Source of the DNA: Anaerolineaceae bacterium UBA2260
GTDB lineage: Bacteria > Chloroflexota > Anaerolineae > Anaerolineales > Anaerolineaceae
Assembly: GCA_002347485.1 (NCBI GenBank)
Contig: DDXM01000003.1
Coordinates: forward strand, 1 to 64,000
Direction of reading: 5' to 3'
Length of the DNA stretch: 64,000 bases
Part shown: positions 1 through 8,496 of the stretch, piece after piece
Layout of the letters: each line of letters starts with the position of its first letter
Position numbering within the stretch: the stretch's first letter is position 1
Program-made: the position numbers and the translations under genes
The notes under the pieces: model-generated
Told to the model about the DNA's origin: nothing
Database searches by the model: none
The model's input: only the letters and a program-made list of their open reading frames with translations

Positions 1-2
1 AA

Positions 3-28
3 CCCGCGCCATCTACCCCACGCGCGGG
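3..28 (+). terminator. possible hairpin terminator of an upstream gene
   Basis: Bases 3-9 (CCCGCGC) pair perfectly with 22-28 (GCGCGGG) around a 12-base loop. Only a weak T-rich stretch follows (about 37-42), so it may be a terminator of a gene that ends before the window, or chance GC pairing. Confidence 0.3.
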
Positions 29-129
29 AATCCTCAAATTTTGCCAAGTCACTGGGCGCTTTAACTCGGAGAAGCTACGAGCCCTCAGGGCGTTAAATTT
101 ATATTATCAATCAATTTTACATTCACCCC

Positions 130-158
130 TTGACCTCATCACCCCCCTGATTTATAAT
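130..158 (+). promoter_or_regulatory. strong sigma70-type promoter of the polysaccharide locus
   Basis: A -35 box TTGACC (130-135) is separated by exactly 17 bases from a consensus -10 box TATAAT (153-158). The start of transcription would lie near 165, followed by a GGAG ribosome site (175-178) and the ATG at 183. It is the best promoter match near the start of the 30 kb run of plus-strand genes, so it may drive the first operon. Confidence 0.75.
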
Positions 159-171
159 TCAACAATTGAAT
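157..171 (+). promoter_or_regulatory. inverted repeat overlapping -10 and transcription start; candidate operator
   Basis: ATTCAA (157-162) and TTGAAT (166-171) form a perfect inverted repeat with a 3-base spacer. It overlaps the end of the -10 box and the expected transcription start. A winged-helix regulator is encoded directly downstream, so autoregulation by this protein is a reasonable inference, not shown. Confidence 0.45.
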
Positions 172-182
172 ATTGGAGATCG

Positions 183-665
183 ATGAATTATCCATCGAAC
201 GTTGAACGGGACCTGATCATACTGGAACACATTGAACAGAATCCCGACACTTCCCAGGCGGCCCTGGCGTCGCAACTCGAGGTTGCGGTAGGCACGGTCA
301 ACTGGCACCTCAAACGCCTGATCGAAAAGGGCTACGTCAAGGTCAGCCGCCTGGAACGTAAAAAACTCAAATACATCATCACCCCCGAAGGATTGCTCTT
401 TCGAGCGCGCCTGACGGTGGATTACATACAGAATTCCTTCAACCTGTACCGTTTGGTGCGGCAGCGCGCCATTAACGCGCTGGATGAGGTCAAAGCGCTG
501 GGATATCACAGCGTACAGGTGAGAGGGAATGATGAGGTGGCGGAGATCTGCCGCCTCACGTGTCTGGAACAGGGCATAACGATCGTGGACGATGGGGCGG
601 CTCCGCTGCTGAAAATGGTCGGCCTGAAAGTCATTCTTGAAACGAAGGAGAAATCCAATAAATGA
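183..665 (+). CDS. EPS-associated MarR-like winged-helix regulator with C-terminal extension
   Basis: The 160-residue protein begins with a winged-helix DNA-binding domain (about residues 8-80). It has the helix-turn-helix pattern TSQAALASQLEVAVGTVNWH, then LIEKGYVK and an ITPEGLLFRA wing and helix, as in MarR-type regulators that sit at the head of exopolysaccharide loci. The last 55 residues (about 105-160) read like a small alpha/beta nucleotide-binding fragment and are not part of the usual short family; their role is unknown. The ATG follows GGAG at 175-178. The stop overlaps the next gene as ATGA, so the regulator is translationally coupled to the sugar genes. Likely role: local regulator of the polysaccharide operon, possibly binding the inverted repeat at 157-171. 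Confidence 0.8.
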   Translation: MNYPSNVERDLIILEHIEQNPDTSQAALASQLEVAVGTVNWHLKRLIEKGYVKVSRLERKKLKYIITPEGLLFRARLTVDYIQNSFNLYRLVRQRAINALDEVKALGYHSVQVRGNDEVAEICRLTCLEQGITIVDDGAAPLLKMVGLKVILETKEKSNK

Positions 666-1621
666 CAAACAACACACACTTCTGGCAGGATAAACGCGTG
701 TGCGTCACAGGCGGCGCCGGGTTCCTCGGTTCCTTCGTCACCGCGAAACTGCGTGAACGCGGCGCGACAGAGGTTTTCATCCCGACCATCGAAAAGTACG
801 ACCTCGTCCAGGTGAATTCAATCCGCCAGATGCTGGATGACAGTCAGCCTGACATCATCATTCACCTGGCTGCCCAAGTTGGCGGCATCGGCGCCAACCG
901 CGAACACCCAGCGGAATTCTTTTACAACAACCTAATGATGGGTGTGCAGTTGATGCACGAGGCCTGGCTGCGCAAGGTGCAGAAGTTCGTCGCGTTGGGC
1001 ACCATTTGCGCTTATCCCAAGTTCACGCCCATCCCCTTCAAAGAAGAGAACCTGTGGGATGGCTACCCCGAAGAGACCAACGCGCCATACGGACTCGCGA
1101 AGAAGATGCTGCTCGTGCAATCACAATCCTACCGCCAGCAGTACGGTTTCAACTCCATATTCCTGATGCCTGTTAACCTGTACGGACCGCGCGATAATTT
1201 CAATCCCAAAAGCTCGCATGTCATCCCGGCGCTGATCAAGAAGTGCGTCGAAGCCATCCAGAGCGGCGCGGATTCCATCGAAGTCTGGGGCGACGGTTCA
1301 CCCACCCGCGAGTTCCTCTACGTGGAGGACGCAGCCGAGGGCATTCTACTGGCGAGCGAGAAGTACAACTCCCCAGAACCCGTCAACTTGGGATCCGGCA
1401 TGGAGATCAGCATCAAGCACCTGGTTGAGCTGATCGCCAAACTCACCGGTTTCACCGGCCGCATCGTCTGGGACACCAGCAAGCCTAACGGTCAACCGCG
1501 CCGATGCTTGAATGTTGAGCGCGCTGAACGCGAGTTCGGTTTCAAGGCACGAATCGACTTCGAGGAAGGTCTGCGCCACACAATCGATTGGTACAAGCAA
1601 CAGGCAGGGATCGCCTTCTAA
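662..1621 (+). CDS. GDP-L-fucose synthase-like NAD(P)-dependent epimerase/reductase
   Basis: The 319-residue extended SDR has the Rossmann motif TGGAGFLG at residues 16-23, active-site Tyr143 and Lys147 (YGLAK), and the family Cys116 (ICAYP) and His186 (SSHVIP) that act as acid/base in GDP-fucose synthase epimerisation. Known enzymes turn GDP-4-keto-6-deoxymannose into GDP-fucose by 3,5-epimerisation and reduction. No GDP-mannose 4,6-dehydratase (gmd) is in the window, so the donor must come from elsewhere or the substrate differs. The ATG overlaps the regulator stop by four bases. Cytoplasmic supply of an activated sugar for the surface glycan is the likely role. Confidence 0.8.
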   Translation: MTNNTHFWQDKRVCVTGGAGFLGSFVTAKLRERGATEVFIPTIEKYDLVQVNSIRQMLDDSQPDIIIHLAAQVGGIGANREHPAEFFYNNLMMGVQLMHEAWLRKVQKFVALGTICAYPKFTPIPFKEENLWDGYPEETNAPYGLAKKMLLVQSQSYRQQYGFNSIFLMPVNLYGPRDNFNPKSSHVIPALIKKCVEAIQSGADSIEVWGDGSPTREFLYVEDAAEGILLASEKYNSPEPVNLGSGMEISIKHLVELIAKLTGFTGRIVWDTSKPNGQPRRCLNVERAEREFGFKARIDFEEGLRHTIDWYKQQAGIAF

Positions 1622-1623
1622 TT

Positions 1624-2478
1624 ATGACCACCAACGCGCTCAGCCAGAAAAAGAAGTCCAACACAGTGCTCATCCAGCCTTCGAAAGGCTGGGTGGGTCT
1701 GCGCCTGCGCGACCTCTGGGAGTACCGCGAACTTGTTTACTTCCTCACCTGGCGCGACATCAAGGTGCGCTACAAACAGTCTGTGCTGGGCATCATGTGG
1801 GCGGTTATTAATCCCTTCATGACCATGGTCGTCTACACCATCTTTTTCGGCACCCTCGCCAAGATCCCTTCCGACGGTGTGCCCTACCCCATCTTCTCTT
1901 ATACCGCGCTCCTGCCGTGGATTCTGTTCTCGTCCGCGCTCAGCGTGGCCAGCCGCTCGATGGTATCCAGCGGGAATATGATCTCCAAGATCTATTTTCC
2001 ACGCATGATCGTGCCCCTCGCCTCGGTGATGTCCAGCGTGGTTGATTTCTTCATCGCCTTCATTATCCTGATCGGGATGATGTTGTTCTACAACATCACG
2101 CCCACGATCGCGATGCTATGGCTGCCCCTGTTGATATTGCTCGCGCTCATCTCCGCGCTTGGTGTCGGGTTCTGGTTCTCCGCGTTGATGGTGCGTTACC
2201 GCGATGTGGGTTACCTGATGCCCTTCGTGACCGAATTGTGGAAATTCATCACGCCTGTGGTCTACCCGGCCAGCATGATCCCTGAAAAATGGCGCCTGCT
2301 CTACGCGTTGAACCCGATGACCGGCGTGGTCGAAGGATTCCGTTATGCCCTATTGGGAACCTCGCAGAGCCTCTCCCTGCCCATGATGCTGGTCTCCTCC
2401 GGGATTGCCATTCTCGTCCTTGTATCCGGATTGTTCTACTTCCGGCGCATGGAAAAACAGTTCGCCGATATGATATAG
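1624..2478 (+). CDS. ABC-2 type polysaccharide export permease (Wzm-like)
   Basis: This 284-residue inner-membrane protein carries the family opening: a short cytoplasmic N-terminus, then LTWRDIKVRYKQSVLG before the first membrane segment. About six hydrophobic segments follow. This is the ABC2 membrane family that exports O-antigen or teichoic-type polymers with an ATPase partner. I start it at ATG 1624, two bases after the previous stop; an in-frame ATG at 1588 would add 12 residues and overlap the epimerase by 34 bases. The ATPase partner follows after 11 bases. Export from the cytoplasm of a glycan built on a lipid carrier is the expected function. Confidence 0.9.
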   Translation: MTTNALSQKKKSNTVLIQPSKGWVGLRLRDLWEYRELVYFLTWRDIKVRYKQSVLGIMWAVINPFMTMVVYTIFFGTLAKIPSDGVPYPIFSYTALLPWILFSSALSVASRSMVSSGNMISKIYFPRMIVPLASVMSSVVDFFIAFIILIGMMLFYNITPTIAMLWLPLLILLALISALGVGFWFSALMVRYRDVGYLMPFVTELWKFITPVVYPASMIPEKWRLLYALNPMTGVVEGFRYALLGTSQSLSLPMMLVSSGIAILVLVSGLFYFRRMEKQFADMI

Positions 2479-2489
2479 AGGAAAACAGT

Positions 2490-3752
2490 ATGGGTAACCT
2501 CGCCATTCGCGTCGATGACATCGGCAAACAATACAATATCTTCAAAGAAAACCAGTATATGACCCTGCGCGAGAAAATCGTGGAGGTGGTGAAGAGCCCG
2601 GTGAAGACCCTGCTCAACCCCACCGGCAGCGAAAAGTTCTGGGCGCTGCGCCATGTCAGTTTCCAACTGGACCACGGTCAGGTGCTAGGTGTGATAGGCA
2701 AGAACGGCGCGGGTAAGAGCACACTCCTCAAGATCCTCTCACGCGTGGTCGAACCCTCCGAGGGGATGGCGGAGATTCACGGTCGAGTCGGCTCTCTGCT
2801 GGAGGTCGGCACAGGTTTCCACCCCGAACTCACCGGACGCGAAAACATCTTTCTCAATGGCGCGGTGCTGGGGATGAAGCGCACTGAGATCGAGCGCAAA
2901 TTCGATGAGATCGTCGCTTTTTCGGAGATCGAGAAGTTCATCGACACCCCGGTCAAGCGCTACTCCAGCGGCATGTACATGCGCCTGGCATTCGCGGTCT
3001 CCGCCCACCTGGAACCCGAAATCCTGGTAGTGGACGAAGTGCTGGCCGTCGGCGACGCTGAGTTCCAGCGCAAATGCCTGGGGAAAATGAGCGACGTGGC
3101 GTCTGAAGGGCGTACGGTCATTTTCGTCAGCCACAACATGTCCGCCATTCAGCGCCTTACCCACGAGTGCATCATCCTCGACAAGGGCAGCATGGTTATG
3201 CGCGCCCCCACCGCCAAAGCCGTGGATTACTACCTGACCAACGACCTCTCCTCAAGCGGAGAACGGATCTACACCACCGAGGAAATCCCCTCCAGCGCGC
3301 ACCCTTTCAAACCGGTCGCGGTGCGCGTAAAGAACAAAGCCGGCTGCACGACTGACAGCCTGCTTTCGGTGGAGCCATTAACCATCGAGGTGGAGTACGA
3401 ATTGGAAACAGACATCACCGGGCTGCGCGTTGGCATTTACCTGATGACTTCGCAAGGGGATTATATTTTCACATCCTTCGATACGGATGATCCGGAGAAA
3501 TTCCAATCCCATGGCGTGCGCAAAGCCGGTCGTTACATCAGCCAGTGCACCATCCCACCGGATACCTTTAACGAAGGTCGTTTTATGGTAGGGATAAACG
3601 CCAGCTCTTACCGGATAAAACGTTATTTCGCGGATGAACGCGCGATCAATTTCAACATTAATCCCATCAGTGCGCCTGGCATGCATTGGGTGGAAATCAG
3701 GCACGGTCCGATACGCCCCCGGCTTGATTGGAGAATCGAGGAAATTCACTAA
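2490..3752 (+). CDS. ABC polysaccharide export ATPase with C-terminal glycan-recognition domain (Wzt-like)
   Basis: The 420-residue protein has Walker A GKNGAGKST (residues 70-78), the ABC signature YSSGM (158-162) and Walker B ILVVDE (178-183). From about residue 260 there is a beta-rich region resembling the Wzt C-terminal domain, which in known O-antigen exporters binds the capped end of the chain. That domain suggests the exported polymer is recognised through a terminal modification. ATG 2490 has the ribosome site AGAGGA just before it; a longer in-frame reading exists but overlaps the permease. The pair Wzm/Wzt indicates an ABC-dependent export route; no Wzx flippase or Wzy polymerase is recognisable nearby. 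Confidence 0.92.
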   Translation: MGNLAIRVDDIGKQYNIFKENQYMTLREKIVEVVKSPVKTLLNPTGSEKFWALRHVSFQLDHGQVLGVIGKNGAGKSTLLKILSRVVEPSEGMAEIHGRVGSLLEVGTGFHPELTGRENIFLNGAVLGMKRTEIERKFDEIVAFSEIEKFIDTPVKRYSSGMYMRLAFAVSAHLEPEILVVDEVLAVGDAEFQRKCLGKMSDVASEGRTVIFVSHNMSAIQRLTHECIILDKGSMVMRAPTAKAVDYYLTNDLSSSGERIYTTEEIPSSAHPFKPVAVRVKNKAGCTTDSLLSVEPLTIEVEYELETDITGLRVGIYLMTSQGDYIFTSFDTDDPEKFQSHGVRKAGRYISQCTIPPDTFNEGRFMVGINASSYRIKRYFADERAINFNINPISAPGMHWVEIRHGPIRPRLDWRIEEIH

Positions 3753-5354
3753 ATGGTGAGCAAAAAAGAACTTGTAAAGAAGGTAATTGGCGAACTTCCC
3801 CTAACGGCAGAGGCCTATTGGTTGTTGCGGCAGAACAGCCACCAGTTCCCCTCCAATTTTTCGCTCAAGACGATAAGGGAGACCCTGGAGGAATCTGTAG
3901 CGCTGAGCCTCCAATCTCGCGCGCATTTCCCCGCAGGGAAGAGGGTTTTCCTATTCGCCTCCACGCATTATTGGCTGGAACACGTGACGATGATGGGCCT
4001 CGCGCTATCAGGGATGGGGCATGAGGTGACCATTGGCTACTACCCATACGGGCGCTGGAGCGATGATGCGACCCAGTTTGATATTCGACGCCAGAATATT
4101 TACGCCAACACCGTGTTGAAATTGGCAGAAAAAGCCATCCACTTTGAGAATATGCTGCGCAACAACTCGTCATTCGCCCAGCTGCCTGACCGCGTGAATA
4201 TGGATGTAGAGCAGGTTACCGATTACGACTATATGTACTACTACCAAACCGAAGAAATCAATCGCGATGACCCGATGTATCAGTTCCGCTTTGGGCGAAA
4301 TCAACACGCGGCCAAGGCGTTATACCATTTTCTGTACAAGAACAGGCCCGATGTAGCCATCATTCCCAACGGTACGATCCTGGAATTCGGGATCGCTTAT
4401 CGGGTCTGCCGCTTCCTTAAAATACCCACCTCGACCTATGAGTTCAGCGACAGGCGCGGGGCGATGTGGCTGGCGCAGAATGAAGAGATCATGCAGCAAA
4501 ATACTGACACGTTATGGCAAACTCACACTGATTACAAGCTGAGCACCGCCGAACTCGAAGAAACGCGCGTGCTCCTGTCTTCGCGCCGAAACGCGACCAC
4601 CTACGAGAATTTCACCCGCAAATGGCAGCGCATTCCCGCTGAAGGGCAGGCTGCCATAAAACAGAAACTAGGACTTAATGACAACCCGGTGGTACTACTC
4701 GCCACCAACGTGCTGGGAGACAGCCTTACCCTGGGCAGGAACATCTACACCAAATCGATGTCCGAGTGGATCATCCGCACCATTCAGTACTTCATGGAAC
4801 GTCCCGAAGTCCAGCTCGTGATCCGCATCCATCCCGGTGAGGCCCTGGTCAAACACGGCAGTATCCTGGATGCGATCCGTAAAACGCTGCCCCAACTGCC
4901 ATCGCACATCAAGCTCATCGAACCACTGGACGAGGTGAACACCTACGACTTGATGGATGTGGCTGATCTCGGACTGGTTTACACCACCACGGTCGGGCTT
5001 GAAATGGCGCTGCGCGGGATCCCGGTCGTAGTGGCAGGCAAGACCCATTACCGCAATCGCGGATTCACGCACGACCCCAACACCTGGGTCGAGTATTTCA
5101 AGTTGCTGAACCGCCTGCTCGAGAACCTGCGGGAGAACCGCCTTACGGAAGCCCAGGTTGCCCTGGCGTGGAAATACGCCTATCTGTTCTTCTTCCGCTA
5201 CCAGCTTCCCTTCCCTTGGAAGATGGGGAATTTGAAAGAAGACCTGGAACATATACCTCTGAAAGAAGTGCTGAGCGCGAGTGGTTTGAAGAAATATAAA
5301 GCCACTTTTGATCAGTTGACTTTTACAAAGGCCAATAGCAATCACAATGAATAA
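3753..5354 (+). CDS. capsule-type GT-B-like protein (KpsC/KpsS or capsule-synthesis superfamily)
   Basis: This 533-residue protein starts at the base after the Wzt stop. It lacks a signal peptide. Its C-terminal half has the motif IRIHPGE (357-363) and then a TTTVGLEMAL segment (about 411-420), the pattern of the second Rossmann domain of bacterial capsule glycosyltransferases such as the KpsS/LipB group. A paralogue of nearly equal length (18525-20135) has the same two motifs at almost the same residue positions. The N-terminal half (about 60-300) is alpha/beta and probably the acceptor domain. The sugar transferred cannot be read from the sequence. A 125-base gap without a clear promoter follows. 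Confidence 0.65.
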   Translation: MVSKKELVKKVIGELPLTAEAYWLLRQNSHQFPSNFSLKTIRETLEESVALSLQSRAHFPAGKRVFLFASTHYWLEHVTMMGLALSGMGHEVTIGYYPYGRWSDDATQFDIRRQNIYANTVLKLAEKAIHFENMLRNNSSFAQLPDRVNMDVEQVTDYDYMYYYQTEEINRDDPMYQFRFGRNQHAAKALYHFLYKNRPDVAIIPNGTILEFGIAYRVCRFLKIPTSTYEFSDRRGAMWLAQNEEIMQQNTDTLWQTHTDYKLSTAELEETRVLLSSRRNATTYENFTRKWQRIPAEGQAAIKQKLGLNDNPVVLLATNVLGDSLTLGRNIYTKSMSEWIIRTIQYFMERPEVQLVIRIHPGEALVKHGSILDAIRKTLPQLPSHIKLIEPLDEVNTYDLMDVADLGLVYTTTVGLEMALRGIPVVVAGKTHYRNRGFTHDPNTWVEYFKLLNRLLENLRENRLTEAQVALAWKYAYLFFFRYQLPFPWKMGNLKEDLEHIPLKEVLSASGLKKYKATFDQLTFTKANSNHNE

Positions 5355-5479
5355 GTGGACTTACCGTGTCAGGTTGTTCGATAATTCAGTGAGCATCCAG
5401 CCGGATACCCGCATTGCCGGTAAAGCGGCGACTCGTTCAACCAATTACTTTCAGTTAGGCAACGCATATAGAGGCATAA

Positions 5480-6490
5480 ATGATAGATTGGAAAAATAGT
5501 GTTGTTCTGGTGACCGGCGGTACCGGGTCCTTCGGAAAAAAATTTATTGAGATTATGCTGAAGGAATATCACCCGCAAAAGCTGATCGTTTTTAGTCGCG
5601 ATGAATTGAAACAATACGAGATGCGGGCAGCCGGGTTCAACCACCCATCGCTGCGCTATTTTATCGGTGATGTCCGCGACCTGCAGCGTTGCCGGCGCGC
5701 CTTCGAGGGTGTGAACGTGGTCATCCACGCCGCTGCACTTAAACAGGTGCCCGCGTGCGAGTACAACCCGATGGAAGCCATTAAAACCAACATCCTCGGC
5801 AGCGGCAATGTCATCGACGCTGCCATCGACGTCGGTGTAAGCCGCGTCGTTGCGCTCAGCACCGACAAGGCGGTCAACCCGGTCAACCTGTACGGCGCGA
5901 CCAAGCTCGCGGCAGAGAAGCTGTTCGTGCAATCCAACGCGTACGCCGGCGCGAAGAATACCCGCTTCGCCTGTGTGCGCTATGGCAATGTCGTCGGCAG
6001 CCGGGGGTCGGTCGTCCCCGTTTTCCTCAAGCAACGAGAAAGCGGTAAAGTGACGGTCACCGATGAACGCATGACGCGCTTCTGGATCAGCCTTGAACAG
6101 GGTGTGCGCTTCGTCATTCGCGCCGCTGAGAACATGCATGGCGGCGAGGTCTTCGTGCCCAAGATCCCCAGCATGACCGTGACCGACCTCGCGCGCGCCA
6201 TCGCTCCAGACGCGGCCATTGATTTCATAGGCATACGCCCGGGTGAAAAGCTGCACGAGGTTTTGATTTCTGAAGATGAAGCCCGCCAGACGGTCGAATT
6301 GGAGGACCTGTACGTTGTGCAACCCGCTGAATCCTTATGGTTCGGGCGCGATTGGGAGGGCAAAGGCCGCCTGCTGGAAGACGGCTTCCGCTACGCGTCG
6401 AACACCAATGAAGAGTGGCTGGATGTGGACGCCATCCGCGGTATCATCGCACCGATTCAGGCAGACTACGAAGCAGGAAAACTAGGATGA
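5480..6490 (+). CDS. pseB: UDP-GlcNAc 4,6-dehydratase (inverting), PseB-like
   Basis: The 336-residue extended SDR has GGTGSFG near residue 14 and the diagnostic STDKAVNPVNLYGATK stretch with the catalytic Thr-Asp-Lys and Tyr-x3-Lys. This is the PseB/CapE/FlaA1 group. Known members remove water from UDP-N-acetylglucosamine and invert C5, giving UDP-2-acetamido-2,6-dideoxy-L-arabino-4-hexulose, the first step of pseudaminic acid or L-FucNAc synthesis. Here the next gene is an RmlD-like reductase (ATGA overlap), not the PseC aminotransferase. The product is therefore probably a 4-hydroxy 6-deoxy sugar rather than a 4-amino sugar. Confidence 0.88.
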   Translation: MIDWKNSVVLVTGGTGSFGKKFIEIMLKEYHPQKLIVFSRDELKQYEMRAAGFNHPSLRYFIGDVRDLQRCRRAFEGVNVVIHAAALKQVPACEYNPMEAIKTNILGSGNVIDAAIDVGVSRVVALSTDKAVNPVNLYGATKLAAEKLFVQSNAYAGAKNTRFACVRYGNVVGSRGSVVPVFLKQRESGKVTVTDERMTRFWISLEQGVRFVIRAAENMHGGEVFVPKIPSMTVTDLARAIAPDAAIDFIGIRPGEKLHEVLISEDEARQTVELEDLYVVQPAESLWFGRDWEGKGRLLEDGFRYASNTNEEWLDVDAIRGIIAPIQADYEAGKLG

Positions 6491-7404
6491 CCCATTTTCT
6501 CGTCACCGGCGTGAGCGGGCTGTTGGGGCTCAATTTCGCGCTGGCAGTGGATGGCAAAAAACATCAGGTCACCGGGGTGGCCAACACCGCGCCGCTCACA
6601 TGGGCGACCTTCAAGAACGTCGAAGCCGAGTTGACACGGCCCGGCGCGATCGATGACCTGATCGATACTCACAAACCCGAAGTCATCCTCCATTGCGCCG
6701 CTTTGGCCAACGTGGATGCCTGCGAAAATGACCCCGCGCTGGCTCGCCAGGTCAATGCTGAACTCCCAGGCGCGATCGCCGAAGTCAGCCGCAAGCATTC
6801 CGTGCGCATGATCCACATTTCAACCGACGCAGTGTTCGACGGCAGCCGCGGCAATTACCGCGAAGATGACGAAACCAACCCCCTCAGCGTATACGCCAAA
6901 ACCAAGCTGGAGGGGGAGCGCGCTGTGCTCGCCGCCAACTCGGACGCGTTGATCACGCGCGTGAATTTCTACGGCTGGAGTGCGGCAGGCAACCGCAGCC
7001 TCGCGGAGAACTTCGTCACCCGGCTTTCCGCAGGGAAAGAGATGATGGGTTTCACCGATATCCTTTTCTGCCCGATGAACATCCTTGATCTCAGCGCGCT
7101 GCTCGTGGAGGTTTCCTCCCTGAATCTGCGCGGCATTTATCACATGGTCGGTCCCGAGGCCATGAGCAAGTATGAATTCGGCCGGCGTATCGCAGAAAAG
7201 TTTGGCTTCGACCCTGCGCTCATCAAGCCGGTGTCGGTGAACGACAGCGGGCTGAAAGCCGCTCGTTCCCCCAACCTGACTCTTTCCACCGAAAAGCTGC
7301 GCGCAGCGCTGGGGCGTGACCTGCCTGACTTCGCGGGCGGTCTGCAAAAATTCTACGACCAGTACCGCCGTGGTTATCCGGAATACATCAAGTCCCTCGC
7401 GTAG
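6487..7404 (+). CDS. RmlD-like sugar-nucleotide reductase
   Basis: The 305-residue SDR has the N-terminal motif VTGVSGLLG, the STDAVFDG segment typical of dTDP-4-dehydrorhamnose reductases (RmlD), and Tyr-x3-Lys in YAKTK. RmlD enzymes reduce a 4-keto sugar nucleotide to the 4-hydroxyl with NAD(P)H. No rmlA, rmlB or rmlC is in the window, so rhamnose synthesis is unlikely; coupling to the PseB-like gene through a four-base overlap suggests it reduces the PseB product. I chose ATG 6487 because it gives this overlap; a longer reading from 6415 would run through pseB. Substrate assignment is inference. Confidence 0.72.
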   Translation: MTHFLVTGVSGLLGLNFALAVDGKKHQVTGVANTAPLTWATFKNVEAELTRPGAIDDLIDTHKPEVILHCAALANVDACENDPALARQVNAELPGAIAEVSRKHSVRMIHISTDAVFDGSRGNYREDDETNPLSVYAKTKLEGERAVLAANSDALITRVNFYGWSAAGNRSLAENFVTRLSAGKEMMGFTDILFCPMNILDLSALLVEVSSLNLRGIYHMVGPEAMSKYEFGRRIAEKFGFDPALIKPVSVNDSGLKAARSPNLTLSTEKLRAALGRDLPDFAGGLQKFYDQYRRGYPEYIKSLA

Positions 7405-7427
7405 CGTTGCACCTGAAAGGAGTTGAT

Positions 7428-8495
7428 ATGGATGTGAAGATTGGTAATCACCTGGTCGGTCCTGAACACCCCACCTACTTCATCGCCGATATCTCGGCGA
7501 ATCACGACGGCAGCCTGGAGCGCGCGAAGTTGCTCATTAAGCTCGCCAAAGAAGCCGGCGCGGACGCTGCCAAGTTCCAGAATTTTCGCGCTCCAAAGAT
7601 CGTATCCGATTACGGTTTCAAAGCCATGCAGGGTCAGGTCTCTCACCAGGCAACCTGGAAGAAAAGCGTGTTCGAAGTCTACTCCGACGCTTCGATCCCC
7701 TTCGATTGGACCCCGATCCTGAAAGAGGAATGCGACAGGGTCGGCATCGATTATTTTTCCTCGCCTTATGACTTTGAAGCCGTAGACTACCTGGACCCAT
7801 TCGTGCCTGCCCACAAGATCGGCTCCGGCGACGTCGATTGGCTTGAAATGATCGAGCATATCGCCCGGAAGGGCAAGCCTGTCATCCTCTCCACCGGTGC
7901 CGCCACCATCGGCGAAGTGCAGCAGGCGGTGCATACCGTGCTGGCGATCAACCCGCAACTCGTGCTGTTGCAATGCAACACGAATTACACTGCCAGCCCG
8001 GTCAATTTTGACCACATCAACCTGCGCGTGCTGCAAACTTACCAGACCATTTTCCCCGGCATCACCGTGGGCTTGTCTGACCATACGCACGGTCACGCCA
8101 CCGTGCTCGGTGCGGTCGCGCTGGGCGGGCGGGTGATCGAAAAGCACTTTACCGACGACACCACCCGCGTTGGACCGGATCACCCGTTCTCGATGACTCC
8201 GCATTCCTGGCGCGAGATGGTGGACCGCACGCGCGAACTGGAGCGCGCCATGGGTTCCGCGGATAAGACCATCAGCGGCAACGAGAAGGACACCACCGTG
8301 GTGCAGCGCCGCTGCGTGCGCGCCGCGCGCGATATCAAAGCCGGGGAGATTTTTACCCGCGACATGATCGATGTGTTGCGCCCAGCTACCCCTGGCGCCA
8401 TCCGCCCTGACCAGGTCAAATGGGTGGTCGGCACACGGGCAATCAAGGACATCCCCGCCGGCAAAGAACTGCGCTGTGTGGATCTAGGAGAATAA
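7428..8495 (+). CDS. nonulosonic acid synthase with SAF domain (NeuB/PseI family)
   Basis: The 355-residue protein has the NeuB TIM-barrel pattern: ADISANHDGS near residue 20, AGADAAKFQ, a lysine in HKIGSGD, ILSTGAA and the conserved GLSDHTHG. A C-terminal SAF (antifreeze-like) domain covers about residues 290-355. The family condenses phosphoenolpyruvate with a six-carbon N-acetyl sugar to give a nine-carbon sialic-type acid. Which sugar is used (ManNAc, or a 6-deoxy sugar from the two preceding genes) is not visible. I use ATG 7428 with AAAGGAG at 7416-7422; a TTG at 7407 is in frame but lacks a ribosome site. Confidence 0.9.
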   Translation: MDVKIGNHLVGPEHPTYFIADISANHDGSLERAKLLIKLAKEAGADAAKFQNFRAPKIVSDYGFKAMQGQVSHQATWKKSVFEVYSDASIPFDWTPILKEECDRVGIDYFSSPYDFEAVDYLDPFVPAHKIGSGDVDWLEMIEHIARKGKPVILSTGAATIGEVQQAVHTVLAINPQLVLLQCNTNYTASPVNFDHINLRVLQTYQTIFPGITVGLSDHTHGHATVLGAVALGGRVIEKHFTDDTTRVGPDHPFSMTPHSWREMVDRTRELERAMGSADKTISGNEKDTTVVQRRCVRAARDIKAGEIFTRDMIDVLRPATPGAIRPDQVKWVVGTRAIKDIPAGKELRCVDLGE

Positions 8496-8496
8496 A

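Noticed and set aside
5347..5499. 50-codon plus-strand frame between the capsule-type protein and pseB
   Set aside because: It has no clear ribosome-binding site, overlaps pseB by 20 bases and shows no recognisable motif.
5369..6322. 317-codon minus-strand frame opposite pseB
   Set aside because: Typical antisense shadow of a high-GC gene; no family motif, while the opposite strand has clear PseB motifs.
6487..7404. dTDP-rhamnose synthesis (rmlD)
   Set aside because: rmlA, rmlB and rmlC are absent and the gene is coupled to pseB, so a rhamnose pathway is not supported.
7374..8204. 276-codon minus-strand frame opposite the first neuB-like gene
   Set aside because: Shadow of the NeuB-family gene.
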